NCBI GenBank assembly: GCA_001247695.2
Contig: LGRX02014990.1
Location: 1-64,000, forward strand
Direction: 5' to 3'
Source of the DNA: Cymbomonas tetramitiformis
Lineage: Eukaryota > Chlorophyta > Pyramimonadophyceae > Pyramimonadales > Pyramimonadaceae
Length of the DNA: 64,000 nucleotides
The notes under the pieces are model-generated. The model saw only the letters and a list, made by a program, of their open reading frames with translations. It did not search any database and was not told the DNA's origin. Of this stretch, positions 23,190 through 34,474 are shown piece by piece. The translations under genes were made by a program, and so were the position numbers. The first letter of the stretch is position 1, and every line of letters begins with the position of its first letter.

Positions 23190-24492
23190 GTTCGCCTTCC
23201 TGTCAACGCAGTTGTGATACAATCCATCGAGTCTGAGTATGTCTGATTATGTCTGATTACGCTGCCTAGCGGGGACCGAATTCATGAAAGCAAACTTAGT
23301 ATGTGCAACTATCGTGAAGTAGATTGTATGGACAAACTAATGTCAATTGTAGGAAAGCACAGCTCCTCTCTTTTATCCATGTATATTTATGCAATAAAGA
23401 ATACAAAGAATATGCAAACAGTACTTGTTGGCACACATAGTAGGATAGTAAGAGTAGCGCGTGTCAAGTTGCCCATGATGTGCAAGTAGTTGGCGTGTGA
23501 TCGGTGTGGTCTTCATGTAGGGCGGGGCGGCGGTCCATTATGGCATAAACGCTTTGGGGTTTTTTGGTTGATTATGCCAAGCAGAGAAGGGCCTTTATCA
23601 GTCGGGAATCCATCCAGCCGACCATGCATTGCGTGTCCACTCTGGAAAGTTTTCAAGTCCGGCAGGGGGCTGAATCAAAGTAGTAAACCCAACGGGCACA
23701 GTGCAAGAGTGCATATGTACGTGTCACAAATGAACGATGGTTCCTCCTGTATTTTGCACTGCTGCTACATTGTCACACAGGCACACAGGCACACACACAC
23801 ACACAATGAACATGCATGCCCCTCACCCACCCACCCACCCACCCATTTGCAAAGGCTTCGACTTGGTTGGAATCCAATGGTTCTATGGTTGTGTGTTTTT
23901 TGTGCAAGTACGATGACTGATTACACAACGGTCACCGCTTGCGCTCCCAATGAAATCTGGCAGGTACAGCATGCCACGATGAAAGTGGCCAAAGCGTGTA
24001 TGGCATACACACTCGAAGTGGTCACGAATGAAGCTTGCCCCAGGACCAAGTCGTCCAGAGTGGATACCACAAAACTTGGCAAAGGTGCCCGGGGGGCCCC
24101 CGTGACTGCTTCTTTGCTGGGTCTGCATATACAGTCTATACTTGACTAGCAAGCAGCCGTCTTCAGCCAGTATTATTGTGTTGTGCGTACAAATTTATAA
24201 AATCACTACATTTTGCTGATTTGTTTGGCGCCATCCATGAGAGTGCGCGATGCTGGTTTGACTGCTGGCGGCGCCCAGGGATCCTTCCTTGATGTAGGAT
24301 GTGGCATGTCTCCATTCGTTCTTTGCAGTTGAGCGCTGGCAGTGTACATACATGCCATTCAACGGGATCTTGCACTGATTGTGTGTATATATCCATGCAT
24401 GCATGCATCACTGGCATGCTAGGGGGGGTCATACACCAAAACTGGGCTCCGATGATGGGATGTGAATGCAATACTTAGATAATAGAATACAT

Positions 24493-24702
24493 GCTGCGCC
24501 GCTGCTGGTGGCGGAGATGGCAGCATCGACGGCGCAATGCCAGGATGAGCGGCCTTGATATCGACGGAGTCCTGAGGTATGAGGCAACGTACGCCTATGG
24601 CAATGGGCTCAGGACTCTGTGAATATCAAGGCCGCTCCCGGCACCGTGCCGTCGACACTGCCATCTCTGCCACCAGCAGTTGCCTCGCATGCCCCGGCGC
24701 AG
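24493..24702. repeat. Long imperfect hairpin
   Basis: The left arm (24502-24576) and right arm (24608-24679) are inverted complements with a few mismatches, for example CTGCTGGTGGCGGAGATGGC against GCCATCTCTGCCACCAGCAG, and CGGCCTTGATATC with CTCAGGACTC. The loop is 31 bases. Outer CTGCGCC/GGCGCAG extends the stem. No coding capacity; could be a small-RNA precursor or a foldback MITE. Confidence 0.8.
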
Positions 24703-25117
24703 GTATAATTGTAGCCTGCAGTGTCAAGGCAGTGTCAAATTGGTATTCATGAGCATGGTGACGTGTCACCTAGGCAAGGCGCATCATAAATGCATCTAGA
24801 CATTCATGACAGTGCATGTGTGTGTGTGTGGGTCTGAGTGTATAGCATAGGCGCATCACTATCTTCTGTGAATCGATAACTGGAATACAACACTGCGGCA
24901 TTCCACCTCCTTGCACCAAAGGAAGTGTTAATATGTTTGTTGCATGGTGGCAGTTGCAAATAATATACCATGATGACATATTCCAACTGCCTTCATTTGC
25001 CGTGTGGCACGTGACCTTGCAGAAGGGTGAAGCTGAAAGCAAATTAGAATACAAGCTATCTAGGTGTGATTAGTCATGCCATCAGGGCTGTGTTGATTCT
25101 GCTCCAGCAATTTATTC

Positions 25118-25220
25118 TACATACACCCTGTCACGCGAACACAACGCGGATAACAAGATGGGCACCTACTTAGTAGGCCCTAGAAGACTGCAGAACGGCA
25201 TCAGCCACCGTTGGGGGCAG
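25118..25220 (+). repeat. Short dispersed element, copy 3 (diverged)
   Basis: Reads ATACACCCTGTCACGCG, AACGCGG, GGGCACC, AGGCCCT, ACGGCATCAGCCACCG and GGGGGCAGTGTC in the same order as the other copies but more diverged. Confidence 0.6.
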
Positions 25221-26699
25221 TGTCAACAACGGAACCGGATTCGTTGCTCCGGATCTGGACAAAAATCAGAATCTGACCCATCGAAGCCTCAATTCAAGCG
25301 GCTTTGAAAAATGCAGATACTGAAGAGTTGCTGGATTCGAAACATCGAATACTGATCTGTAGGACATCCGTCGATTCCGACGATTCTACAAATCCAAACC
25401 TGTGAAATGCGACTTTCAACCAATGCCCTTGTAGGGTGTCTGCCAGTTTGACCCTATTTTACCAGCTATGCTAAGAGGATGATTCCACAAGATTCCGCCA
25501 CAGTTCGATAAGTTTACATCTGTTGACAATCACAATTGATATCTCGACTTTTGGCTTTTCGATCGGCGACATGGAATCCGACGAATCCACGCAAAGATTA
25601 ATCTGAAATGTTCTCAGAATTTTCAGGTCCGGGTATGGTGCCAATCCTGGTATGCGCATTCGAGCGAAGCCTGATTCTCATTGGCTCCGACAGGTGCATG
25701 CATGCAATGGATTTAAATAATTTACGAGATCCGCAGCGTCAAAGCCTGGAAATTGCCTGGAGGATCGTTGTGACCGGAGGCACTGTGTGATTGACGGAGT
25801 TTTGTCGTCGCAAGGGTATCGTGGGGTTGCACGGTGACAGTGAAATTGGGTTTGCGAATACGAGAAGAATGAGTACCAGATGTCCGGGGTGTGATAATAT
25901 GACACTATGACAATATGATCGTACAGTAGTATGACAGTGTTGTATGACAGTCATGGTGACACTTGGTCAGATCATCGGACTATGGTCGAATTCGGGTTCA
26001 GATTGAAGAGACGATGAAAATGAGTATCAGATGTCTCGGGGTTGATAATATGACTCGATGGCGGCATGACAATATGATAGTATGACAGTATGACAGTACT
26101 GTATGTCCGTCACCGGGATAGTTTGTCAACGAGACATCAGAATCGAAGATGTAGTATTGAATCAGAAATGGAATGAATCGAGATATGATCGGGTCGAAAC
26201 CAAACGGTGCATCGTGATATGATATCGGGTAGTTGGGTCGATGGACCGAGTTGCCTGAGTTGCCTGAGTTGCAATAAGTAGAGCACTTGAGAAGTGTACG
26301 GCCTTCAGAACTCAGATCGTAACGAACGTTGACACCTAACTAATCTGGCCCTGTTCCAGTGATATAATGCAAAAAGAATATTGTACCTTTACATGTTCAA
26401 ACAAAAACAACTTCTGAGTATATTAGTCTAGTACCCCGGCACAATTGGTATCAGTGTGCTGTGAATTTGCCCCTGCACAACTCGCCCACGGCCTTTAAAG
26501 AACTTCCGTTGTACTACAGGGGGAGGGCTGTACTTCCGGTTACATGCGCGCAATTTTTACCTCCGTAAGTACTTTTTTTTTTTGTATACAACTACCGTCT
26601 TCTCTCGGAAATATCTTCAAAACATCATATTCCACTTCCTTAACTCCTATGCTATTGGCTGGCTGGGCACGTGGGGACGTCTCGGCTCCCCTGGCTTTT

Positions 26700-26889
26700 C
26701 TCGGTGACCTTCAACAGTATTGGGCCTGCTTTCTTGAGGGGTGTTCCATGCTGCCCAGCCCTGGAGCTCAGTTCGGCGGAATACCGGGTGGCCCTGCGGC
26801 ACATTCTTCATGCGGAGCAGCCCCTCCTTGGCCAAGTGGAGGAGTGCCCCGATTGTGGAGGAGAGCGGGATCCCACCGAGACACACTTA
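26700..26889 (+). pseudogene. Reverse transcriptase C-terminal fragment of a non-LTR retrotransposon
   Basis: A frame open from at least 26671 to 26889 carries the typical end of a non-LTR reverse transcriptase: ALELSSAEYRVALRHILH, then ECPDCGGERDPTETHL, matching the usual helix plus C-x2-C...D...H pattern. It is cut at the TTA codon (26887-26889) by the TIR element that follows. The endonuclease part resumes at 28679. The upstream part of the transcriptase is missing. Confidence 0.65.
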
Positions 26890-28678
26890 CACCCCTGGCA
26901 TTGTTGTTTTGTTAATCGGTTTTGGGGTATCGACAAAACTCCGTTGACGACAAACGAACTGGCCGTCAATTTAATTCTTTCTTGATTGTTTTGTTTGTCG
27001 ATGAGGACGATTGACCGATAGGATTAATTCATTATGATTGTCAATTGTCGATTTGGCCATGGAAGCGCCAGGCATCCATTAATTAATTACCAGTTGTTTG
27101 TCGGCCGTTCGATTCACGATTCACGATTCACCGATACTGGCAGTTTTGCTGAAGTCTGCGCCAAAAATCGTCAGCATGTAGAAATTGTCCGTTTCGTCGC
27201 TTTCAAGACGAAGAAGAATTTTCTACTTCTCTATTCTGCGACCCGAGGATGTCTCAACAGCGCGATATCGGCTGCTACATATGCACGCTGAAGGAGCTCA
27301 CGCGATTTGCATGTGCGAATAGCACTGCGAAAGACATTTGGCTAGAGAAGCGACGTCTGTCACAGATGAAGAACACGTCTCTGGCGAAGTTCGGTTTCAA
27401 GAGAAACGTTGAACCCGAGGCAGTGAACCCCGTCCCGGCTGTCATACGCCCTACAGTGAGAACGGGCTTTGGTAACAACGAGGAGCGATGGGAGTGTAGC
27501 ATGTGTGGTATGGTTCAGCACATGTGGAACGCTAGGCGGAAATTTGAAGGGCGCCCCCCAACGAAAGCCATCAAAGGTGGTTGGACGAAGTTGACCAAGC
27601 CAGATCGGAAGCTTGTAGGCAAGTATATCGCTTCTGGACCTAGAATCTCACCTCGCCCAGCAGGCCCCACCAAAGGCTTTAGAGATCCATCCTTTGAAGC
27701 TTGGTTTAATAACGACGATTGGGAAGCTCACGACTATCTGCCAACCGACGATTCGGACGACGAGACGACTCTGCCGGTAGAGGTAGCCTGTTTTGCACGC
27801 TTTGGGTTGGGCGAGAGGGGAAGCGCTCAAACGAGGTATGGTGTGGTGGACAAGATGATTTTAGTTCGGAGGATGGAGATACATCTGATGGTGCCGATGA
27901 TGAAGACATCACGTTCACTATCCAGGACTTTGGCAACACAGATGCTAGGGAATTGTTCGTGGTGAAGGCAAGCCACAGTGACGAGTTCACCTTTCAGTTC
28001 AAAATCGCAACAGATTGAGCCCTTTTCTGTCATTGATGGAGTGCGCGGAGGTCTTCCCTGAGGAAGGGAAGATATCAGTGGTGTATTACAGGCCTATGAG
28101 TAGCGCATTTGTAGGCAGCAACAGTAAGAAAAGGTAAGTGAGCCTGCAGAGTGTGTGCAAGGCACATGCTTTTTCAGATGGCAAGAGAAAGATTTCGGAG
28201 GTTGTTCCATTTGATGGTGACTCAATCTTCTGGGCGTGGGAAGAGGACGAGGACGACCCAGTGGGTTGCATTCCGAGAGAACAGGCTCATGAATTGCATG
28301 CGCACCTAGCACTTAGCATGAAGTAGGACCGTGCGCGCAAGCATGCGGAAGACATGGAGGAGCCTAAGGACTCAGAATATGCGATGCACGAGTATAGTAA
28401 TCTGTGACTAGTTATTAGTTTATTCTTATTTGCACATTGTTTGTTTGTCTAATTTCCCTAGCTATGACTTTAATCATTGTTGTTTGTTTGTTTGTTTGTC
28501 GGCCAGTGGATTTTGCTTAACATCATTAGACAATTTTTGTTTTTTAATTGTCGTTTGTCATGAAATATCCAGACATACGAATTGATTAATTACATTTTTT
28601 TTATTGTCGTCGTCACAACTAAGCAATGTTAAGGGTGTGGATTTAATTTATTCCAGAAACAACAATGCCAGGGGTGTA
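26888..28678. mobile_element. TIR transposon inserted at TA within the retrotransposon
   Basis: Perfect inverted termini of 20 bases (CACCCCTGGCATTGTTGTTT) flanked by TA at 26888-26889 and 28677-28678. Excising it with one TA rejoins the reverse transcriptase frame (ends at TTA) to the downstream frame at 28679. Interior about 1.79 kb, with TTGTTTGTTTG-rich subterminal DNA and one decayed coding region. Confidence 0.85.
27249..28326 (+). pseudogene. Decayed protein gene inside the TIR transposon
   Basis: A frame from 27249 encodes basic and cysteine-containing segments (CYICTLKELTRFACANSTAK; a W-x-C-x2-C knuckle in ERWECSMCGMVQ). Near 27790 the natural reading shifts to another frame with an acidic tail (DDFSSEDGDTSDGADDED). 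A further frame at 28038-28326 is broken by TAA at 28134. It is likely the element's own accessory or transposase-related protein, disabled by at least one frameshift and one stop. No DDE triad was recognised. Confidence 0.5.
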
Positions 28679-30695
28679 CTGGCATGCCGGGGGGGAGTGA
28701 GGGCTGGGGGAGGAAATTAATACTCTTTCATCCACCACAAACTGCAGAGGGTGCTGTTTGAGGTGGCCAAGTCTGCCTATCCCTTGGCGTCTGCATTGCA
28801 CGATGACTTCGCGGGCTACCTGACCTACTCACGGAATCATTGCCCGGATGTGACAGTGCTGGATGCGGAGGGACATCCGGGTTGATGTGGCCACGGCGCG
28901 GCCGATGTCAGCCGCGCACCTGGGAGCCGCCATGATGGCCCCCGGGGCGGCGGCGAAGAACAAGGTAGAGGAGAGCAAGGTGGCGACGTACGCAGATGTC
29001 CGCCCACATCACTTCATCCTCTTTGGGGTGGAGGTGTACGGTGGGCTGGGGCCTGCGGCGTATGGATTCCTTCGGAAGACGCAGCGGCGCTTCAGGGAGC
29101 GGCGGTACATGGAGGCGAACGCGGAAGGGGGAGAGCAGGTGGATGGCAATGGGGACGAGGACGAGGACGAGGACAAGGAAGCGGCACGTGGCGGGGCGGT
29201 GGGCTGGAAGGAGAAGTGGGTCCGGCTGCTTTCTTTCGCGCTTGCACGGGGGGTTGCAGGGCTGATCATCAGGCGGGCTGTAGGGCGATGTCCGGCCGGA
29301 AGTGGGTGGCGTTGGGCTGGCGGAGGGCGTGTGGGAGGAGGCATGGGCCCGGACCTGGATCGGGGGGAGGCGGACCGACGGGAAGGGGCGGAGAGGTTGG
29401 CACTGATGGACAGAGCGTGGGAGGACGCGTTCGAGGGGACAGACTATGCCACGCAGGATGGGTCTGGCGGTGGGATGCAGGAATCTGAGGGAACACAGCG
29501 AGAGCGGTCTGGGCAGGCTCCCGGTGAGGCAGGCGAGGCAGGCGCGATGGCATCGAGGCTTTTGGAGAGCATGGAGGACGTGCGGCGGGAGGTGGAGCAT
29601 CTGGGCACTGTGGAGGGTCAAGGAGGGGGCACTGCCGAGGCGCGATCTGGAGGGGCACGGGCAGGCATAGGCGGGCTCAGCCAGGCGGCGTCAAGTGTCG
29701 AGGATATCTTGAATGAGTGGGATGACCTTTTGTCGCCGGGCCCGGGGAGTGGGGTCTGGACTCAAGAGCAGAGTGGGGCCTCGCCGGAGCAAGCAATGGC
29801 CTTGGCTGAGGGAGGGGTGGCCACCTTGATGGGGGCGAGCAGGCGGGTGGCCGGCCTTCTTGGGGTGGTTGATGGCATGGGGGGAACTGATGAGGATGAC
29901 GGGGGAGATGTGGGGAGGTCCGCGGGTGGAGATGACACACGCCGGGCCCCTCAGAGCCCGGGGGGCCATCCTGGCAGCGATGACCACTTACAACAGGTTG
30001 CACGGCAGCATATGGCATCTCATCAGCTTCCGTGCCCATCGGGCGAGGTTGCTGGCCGTGCCGGAACTAACAGTGAGCAGCTGTCGGGAAGGCGACGACC
30101 GGGTGGTGAACTATCAGCCACCGGGAGGGCTTGGGACACACAGGCAACTGTGGGGATGGGACCCCAAGTAGGAACAGTGCGGCGTGACAGTTACAGCGCA
30201 AGTGTGGAGCGCATTGCTCAAGTTCGCGGCCACCTCGCAAGGCAATCGGCGCAAGGGCTCCAGTCACGGAGAGTTGGTGCTGGGGGTAGAGGGCTACAGG
30301 CGCAAGTCGATGGCGGATGCGCAAGTTTGGATGAGGGCAACCCAGTTTATCATTCTCAGCCCCTTGGGACAGCGCTTGGGCATTCTGGCCGTGGCGTGGG
30401 TGGGCAAGCTCTCTTGAGACCAGGCTGTAGGCGGCAGCGGGGTGATTTGGGGTGTGGGCTTGGTGGTGGAGGGGTGGCTCGATTGGCGGGGGTGAGCCGG
30501 CTCCAGAGACACAGCAGCAGTGCGCCGGCAGGCCAGCCGCTGAAGGGCTCAGGTGGCCCAGTGAGGCTCAGGGAGCAGAGGGGTGGTCTTGCGCGTGGGC
30601 TTGGTGGTGGAGACTATATTGCTCGCGCAGATCGGGGGGGCCAAAGTGTGCCTCGTGCCTCAAAGATAAATACACCAATGTCGATCAATCAATAA
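28679..30695 (+). pseudogene. Non-LTR retrotransposon endonuclease segment (plus copy), frameshifted
   Basis: The frame resumes at 28679 in phase with the reverse transcriptase fragment, meets TAA at 28718, then reads LQRVLFEVAKSAYPLASAL and PDVTVLDAEG. Relative to the minus-strand copy, 14 bases are missing after ACATCCGGG (about 28881), shifting the frame. Beyond it the endonuclease motifs VDVATARP, a K-rich helix and PFGVE...GGLGPAA follow in the shifted frame, then a low-complexity tail. A 4 bp deletion near 30166 alters the tail again. Clearly a dead copy. Confidence 0.7.
28787..30613. repeat. Plus arm of a 1.8 kb inverted repeat
   Basis: Nearly identical in reverse complement to 9461-11294. 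The arms are separated by 17.5 kb. The left edge is at GCGTCTGCATTGC and the right edge at GGCTTGGTGGTGGAGA. Confidence 0.9.
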
Positions 30696-30781
30696 TCAAT
30701 GCTAACAAATAATGTGTTATGAAATTAAAGATTGAAAAGCACGTGAATATAAGTACTTCAACTTTCATGATCACATTACAG

Positions 30782-30883
30782 AAACATATTAATGACCACC
30801 CTTTGATTTATGTAAGTAAGATGGATATTTGTGGCCGCAACTGTACAGGGACTGAGCCAAAAGATGATGAAGTGTTACTCCAG
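30782..30883 (+). CDS. Isolated exon with good splice sites (possibly gene B)
   Basis: ATCACATTACAG precedes 34 codons in phase 0 that end at CTCCAG|GTACAT. The peptide contains INDHPLIYVSKMDICGRNC and an acidic end. It may be a later exon of the gene at 16.8-23.2 kb, since the phase permits it, but 7.6 kb of repeats lie between. Confidence 0.5.
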
Positions 30884-31101
30884 GTACATACATCACATTC
30901 TTGCTATGCCACCCAACATAATTATCACGATTGGCTCGCATCCTGGCAAAGTCTAGAACCAGTTGCGTAGATGTTGAGCCTCAGTTTGAACATCCAGTTT
31001 AATGATATTGATTTTGAAAACCAGAAATTTTGCCATTTTAATAAATATTAATGTAAAGTCTAGGCCACCATGAACAGGGTGACATACAGGGGCCGACATA
31101 A

Positions 31102-31130
31102 CAAGCTGGATTTCCCTTATGTTTGCCCCC
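31102..31130. mobile_element. 5' end fragment of the B element
   Basis: CAAGCTGGATTTCCCTTATG preceded by GACATA-A, the same start as the B element at 19672. Similarity is lost after about 30 bases. Confidence 0.55.
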
Positions 31131-31194
31131 CCTTGCCCATGAATGCCCCCCATCGTGTATCTTGCGAACAGTGGGATGTATGCATACATGGTTG

Positions 31195-31330
31195 TGTGTG
31201 TGTGTGTGCTGATCCTTGGACCGACTCCTTTGGCACCCCGTAGCCACAAAAGACCTGCTGCACTATGTACCCTCACCAGGGATCAAATGATTCAGCACAC
31301 ACATCGGGACACTTATCCGGTTTCGATTTA
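31195..31330 (+). repeat. (TG)n-linked dispersed repeat, copy 2
   Basis: (TG)n, CTGATCCTTGGACCGACTCC, TTTGGCACCCCGTAGCCACA, TGCACTATGTACCCTCACC, GGGATCAAATGATTCAGCAC, then CGGGACACTTATCCGG, matching 9200-9330 block by block. Confidence 0.8.
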
Positions 31331-31400
31331 CTGTGTGTGGCGTTCATAGAAATATCCACCCCCCACAGCTACATGCCACTTTGTTCACAAATATATTTTC

Positions 31401-31507
31401 TTATACTCCCTGTCGCGCCGCGCACGGGTACACAACGCTAAAACAGGGGCACCCACTGTAAAGGGCCCTGGAAAACCTCAGGACGGTATCAACCACCGCG
31501 GGGGGAT
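31401..31507 (+). repeat. Short dispersed element, copy 4
   Basis: Reads TATACTCCCTGTCGCGC, CACGGGTACACAACG, CAGGGGCACCC, GGGCCCTGGAAAACCTCAGG, ACGGTATCAACCACCGCGGG. Best single copy of the family. Confidence 0.8.
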
Positions 31508-31886
31508 TGTGCCAACTCAATATACTGAGCAAGACAGTGCCCCGATTAATTCCACAAATGTGATAAGTGGGCACACCTTAGAGCCTTGGAGTTACACTTT
31601 TGAGGAAGTCCGTAAAGTACACCTCCTTGTCCTTACAAACACGTTATAAAATATATCCAATATAAAATACAAATCTGCTCAAAACTTGGGACTTTGAGAG
31701 TACGCTTACGGAACGAACTCTTAGACAACAAGAATGAGCTAACCACAACCCCCCAAAGCTTTTTAACAAAGAATGTTGTGCACATCTTGAAAGATCTTGT
31801 GTAATCTTAATTATCAATCAGTTAACAATCATTGCTGACCAACTTTCAAAAATATCTAGTCAAAGATGAGTCATCAATAATAAAGT

Positions 31887-32721
31887 TTAACCCCTATGGA
31901 GCGGATGGAATTTTTTGCCAAAAGCACCAGTTTCACAAATGTGCCGTTTTCACGGTATATGGTACCTTGGTAAGTGTGGGTGATTCGTTACATGTTCCAT
32001 AACTCCTATAAAGTGATTTTGATCTATAAAATACATTATCGCATTATATATACAACGATATATCGGTGATATACAAGCCAAAAAACACGTTTTCCAGGAA
32101 TCAAAAGTGTCAAAAATCAGTTCTCACAACCGTTTATTCGAGTATTAGGTCGCCCCTCGACCATAAAACAATCGCCTTTACTAATGCCTTGAAATTGGTA
32201 ATGGTGGCTTTAGTTAAACGCACCAATACATCGAAATATTCCAGCAATAAGGTGAAAAACACACCAAAAAACAACGAAAAAACATCATTTGTCAAATGTT
32301 TTCCATACTTAAGGCCATATTGTGTGTTTTCGGGGAAATCGACTGTTGGGAAAGTAAGTATTGCCCATATGAGGTGCATGGTCATTTTATATGATAGTGG
32401 TCACTGAACCGACAAATCCTTGTCGATGAATGGCATCTACACCTCGATTTTGCACACTTTAAGATACTTTTGACCCAAATTTCATGCCTAGAAATAAGCA
32501 ACTTTGGGGATTTTACTACAACAAAATTGCCCTTCGGTGAGATGTATATACTAAGTATATGTGTAGAATAAATTGTTGAGTATTAGATATACCTATTGCA
32601 ACGGGTGTGCGAAGCTTGTATGGCCGATTCCGACAAGTGCTATTGGGCTGAGAAATGAATCCAAGCTTAGAGTTTGAAGTGGTTGTACCGTATACGGTAC
32701 AAACCGCTCCATAGGGGTTAA
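31887..32721. mobile_element. piggyBac-like non-autonomous element (copy 2)
   Basis: Left end TTAACCCCTATGGAGCGG, right end CCGCTCCATAGGGGTTAA: a perfect 18 bp inverted pair including the flanking TTAA. The body is 827 bp, AT-rich, with no transposase; a short frame at 32066-32407 does not look like protein. It shares an internal motif and terminus pattern with 13590-14386. Confidence 0.85.
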
Positions 32722-33182
32722 GTTGTCAAATATATGACTAATTAAAAGTTAGTGACAAATGTGACAAAGTGCCCAACTTAGACAGCGAGTTGTCCTAATC
32801 AGAAATCAACAATTGTAAAGTATAGGGAACATTATGATATGTCATATCACATTTTTATGTCATATATATATATATATATTTGCGCAATTTCCACCGCTTG
32901 TCCACCTGTGGATGCTATATACATAAACCTACCTATCAACCTAGCTACCCAATGATGTAATCGTCTACATATCCCAAACAACATACTCACATGCGAATAT
33001 GCATAACTTGGTGCGGGACGACGCGCAGGCCTTCAAGCTTGGCTTTGGTGTGCATCAATATGCGGGAGGTGCGGAAATGGTTTTCACCAACAATAATGAG
33101 AATACCCTTCTCATCACTTTCACTCTTCCAATGAAACTAGTTTTGACCTTTTGCAAATGTACCCTTAGCGCTTCAATATTTT

Positions 33183-33217
33183 TATATACACCCTGCCACG
33201 CCACTCACGGGAACTTA
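33183..33217 (+). repeat. Short dispersed element, truncated copy 5
   Basis: TATATACACCCTGCCACGC then CACTCACGGGAAC, then lost. It sits just upstream of a (TG)n run at 33240. Confidence 0.65.
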
Positions 33218-33237
33218 GCGCTTCAATATATATACGC

Positions 33238-33440
33238 ATGTGTGTGTGTGTGTGTGTGTGTGTGCTTGATTCTGTCCTTGGACCAATGAGTTTGGCGCCA
33301 CATAGTAAGAAACCACAGAATATCGGCTGTATGTAACCACACTAGATAGGGCTCAAATAATTCAGCGCATACTTCGGAAAACTTGTTGTACCCGGACGAG
33401 CTCATTCGTGGAGAACGGGACCCCCTGCATCTCATTGAGC
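33238..33440 (+). repeat. (TG)n-linked dispersed repeat, copy 3
   Basis: A long (TG)n run followed by TGTCCTTGGACCAATGAG, TTTGGCGCCACATAG, ATTCAGCGCATACTTCGG and GAGAACGGGACCCCCTG, a diverged copy of the family at 9200 and 31195. Confidence 0.65.
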
Positions 33441-33814
33441 CACATGCGTGCGTCTGTGACAAAGGTGTGGGTGGACATCACTGAGTGCTAGAAACAGAAG
33501 ATATGATTGCATGCTTGTCCACTCAGTAGTCTCAATCAAGTATAAACTATGCAGTGTCACATGTTGAAAGCATGTCTGCAACATGCTCAAAAATAAAACA
33601 CAACGTCACTCTGCATAAAGTTTTGACAATCCGTGGCAATTTGATATTGAGCAATAAGTGTTGCTTAGGAATGAGATAGAAGATGTTGTTGATTGATTGC
33701 TATACTGTGTTCTTGGAAGCTGCATTACGAGGTTCATTCCCATTGTGCACAGCTTTCACTTATGGGCATATGCTTGCGTGTGCACATGATTGCTGCGGGT
33801 ATTGCTTCCTGCAG

Positions 33815-33899
33815 GATTTGACGCGCGTGCATCACAGTTGTTTGAGGAAGTGCACACAAAATTAGTGGAGTTGCGTGAAAATCAACCAGATAGAATCAT
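33815..33899 (+). CDS. Isolated exon with good acceptor
   Basis: An acceptor GCTTCCTGCAG is followed by the only open frame of the three (two bases plus 27 codons, contains FDARASQLFEEVHTKLVELR), which ends at AT|GTAATG in phase 2. Helical character like gene B. Its partner exons are not identified. Confidence 0.45.
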
Positions 33900-34470
33900 G
33901 TAATGTATGTTTAATCAAAGTGCTTTCATCTCTCGCGGACACGTAGAGAGTGCATGTTAGCACGAAGAAATAATGTTTATCATTAATATTATGAGTGTCC
34001 AGGCAACTTCATTTAACGAAAGATTGAACTGTTAAATGTGCCAAAAATATTGTGCAATATGCATGATGGCGGGGCGGGGGGGATTGGAAAATATATTATA
34101 CAAGTGGGTTATGTTTAAAACTGCACTGCAGTGTAGAAGATGACAAAGAGATACGCAGATTATATTTGGAAGTTGGTTGTAGAAGGCCTCTGCATATGGA
34201 ACTCATCAATACAGTAACACACTCATGCCGCGCAGTGCACTTGTTTTCTATGGTGAAATAATCCTTCTGTGGATGTGATTTTCCCATTGAATGGTTTAAG
34301 TCATAGCTCATAGGCCCCGATGGAATCAGTCCCGAGGGGTGACTGTTACCCACCTGATCGACATTTGACCATTGGCGCTGAGACCCTGCTTTGAATGTAA
34401 AATACCGAAGCGGGACCAGTTGATTTGTGATATGCATACTCCGTCCGGCGGGGGCCAACTGGGTTTTCGG
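33900..34470. other. Unassigned AT-rich sequence
   Basis: No repeat, exon or RNA gene that I can support. Confidence 0.4.
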
Positions 34471-34474
34471 ATTC

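Larger units (their letters stand above)
23190..26640. other. Non-coding stretch with one hairpin and one dispersed element
   Basis: An open frame at 23490-24149 has mixed composition and no matching splice phase. Two ~110 bp similar segments rich in ATATGACAGTATGACAG lie around 25860-25970 and 26010-26115. The hairpin (24493) and dispersed element (25118) are listed separately. Confidence 0.4.

Noticed and set aside
23490..24149. 219-codon plus-strand frame
   Set aside because: Contains a low-complexity PTHPPTH stretch and simple-repeat translation. A possible exon end at GGCAG|GTACAG (23965) does not fit the phase of neighbouring exons.
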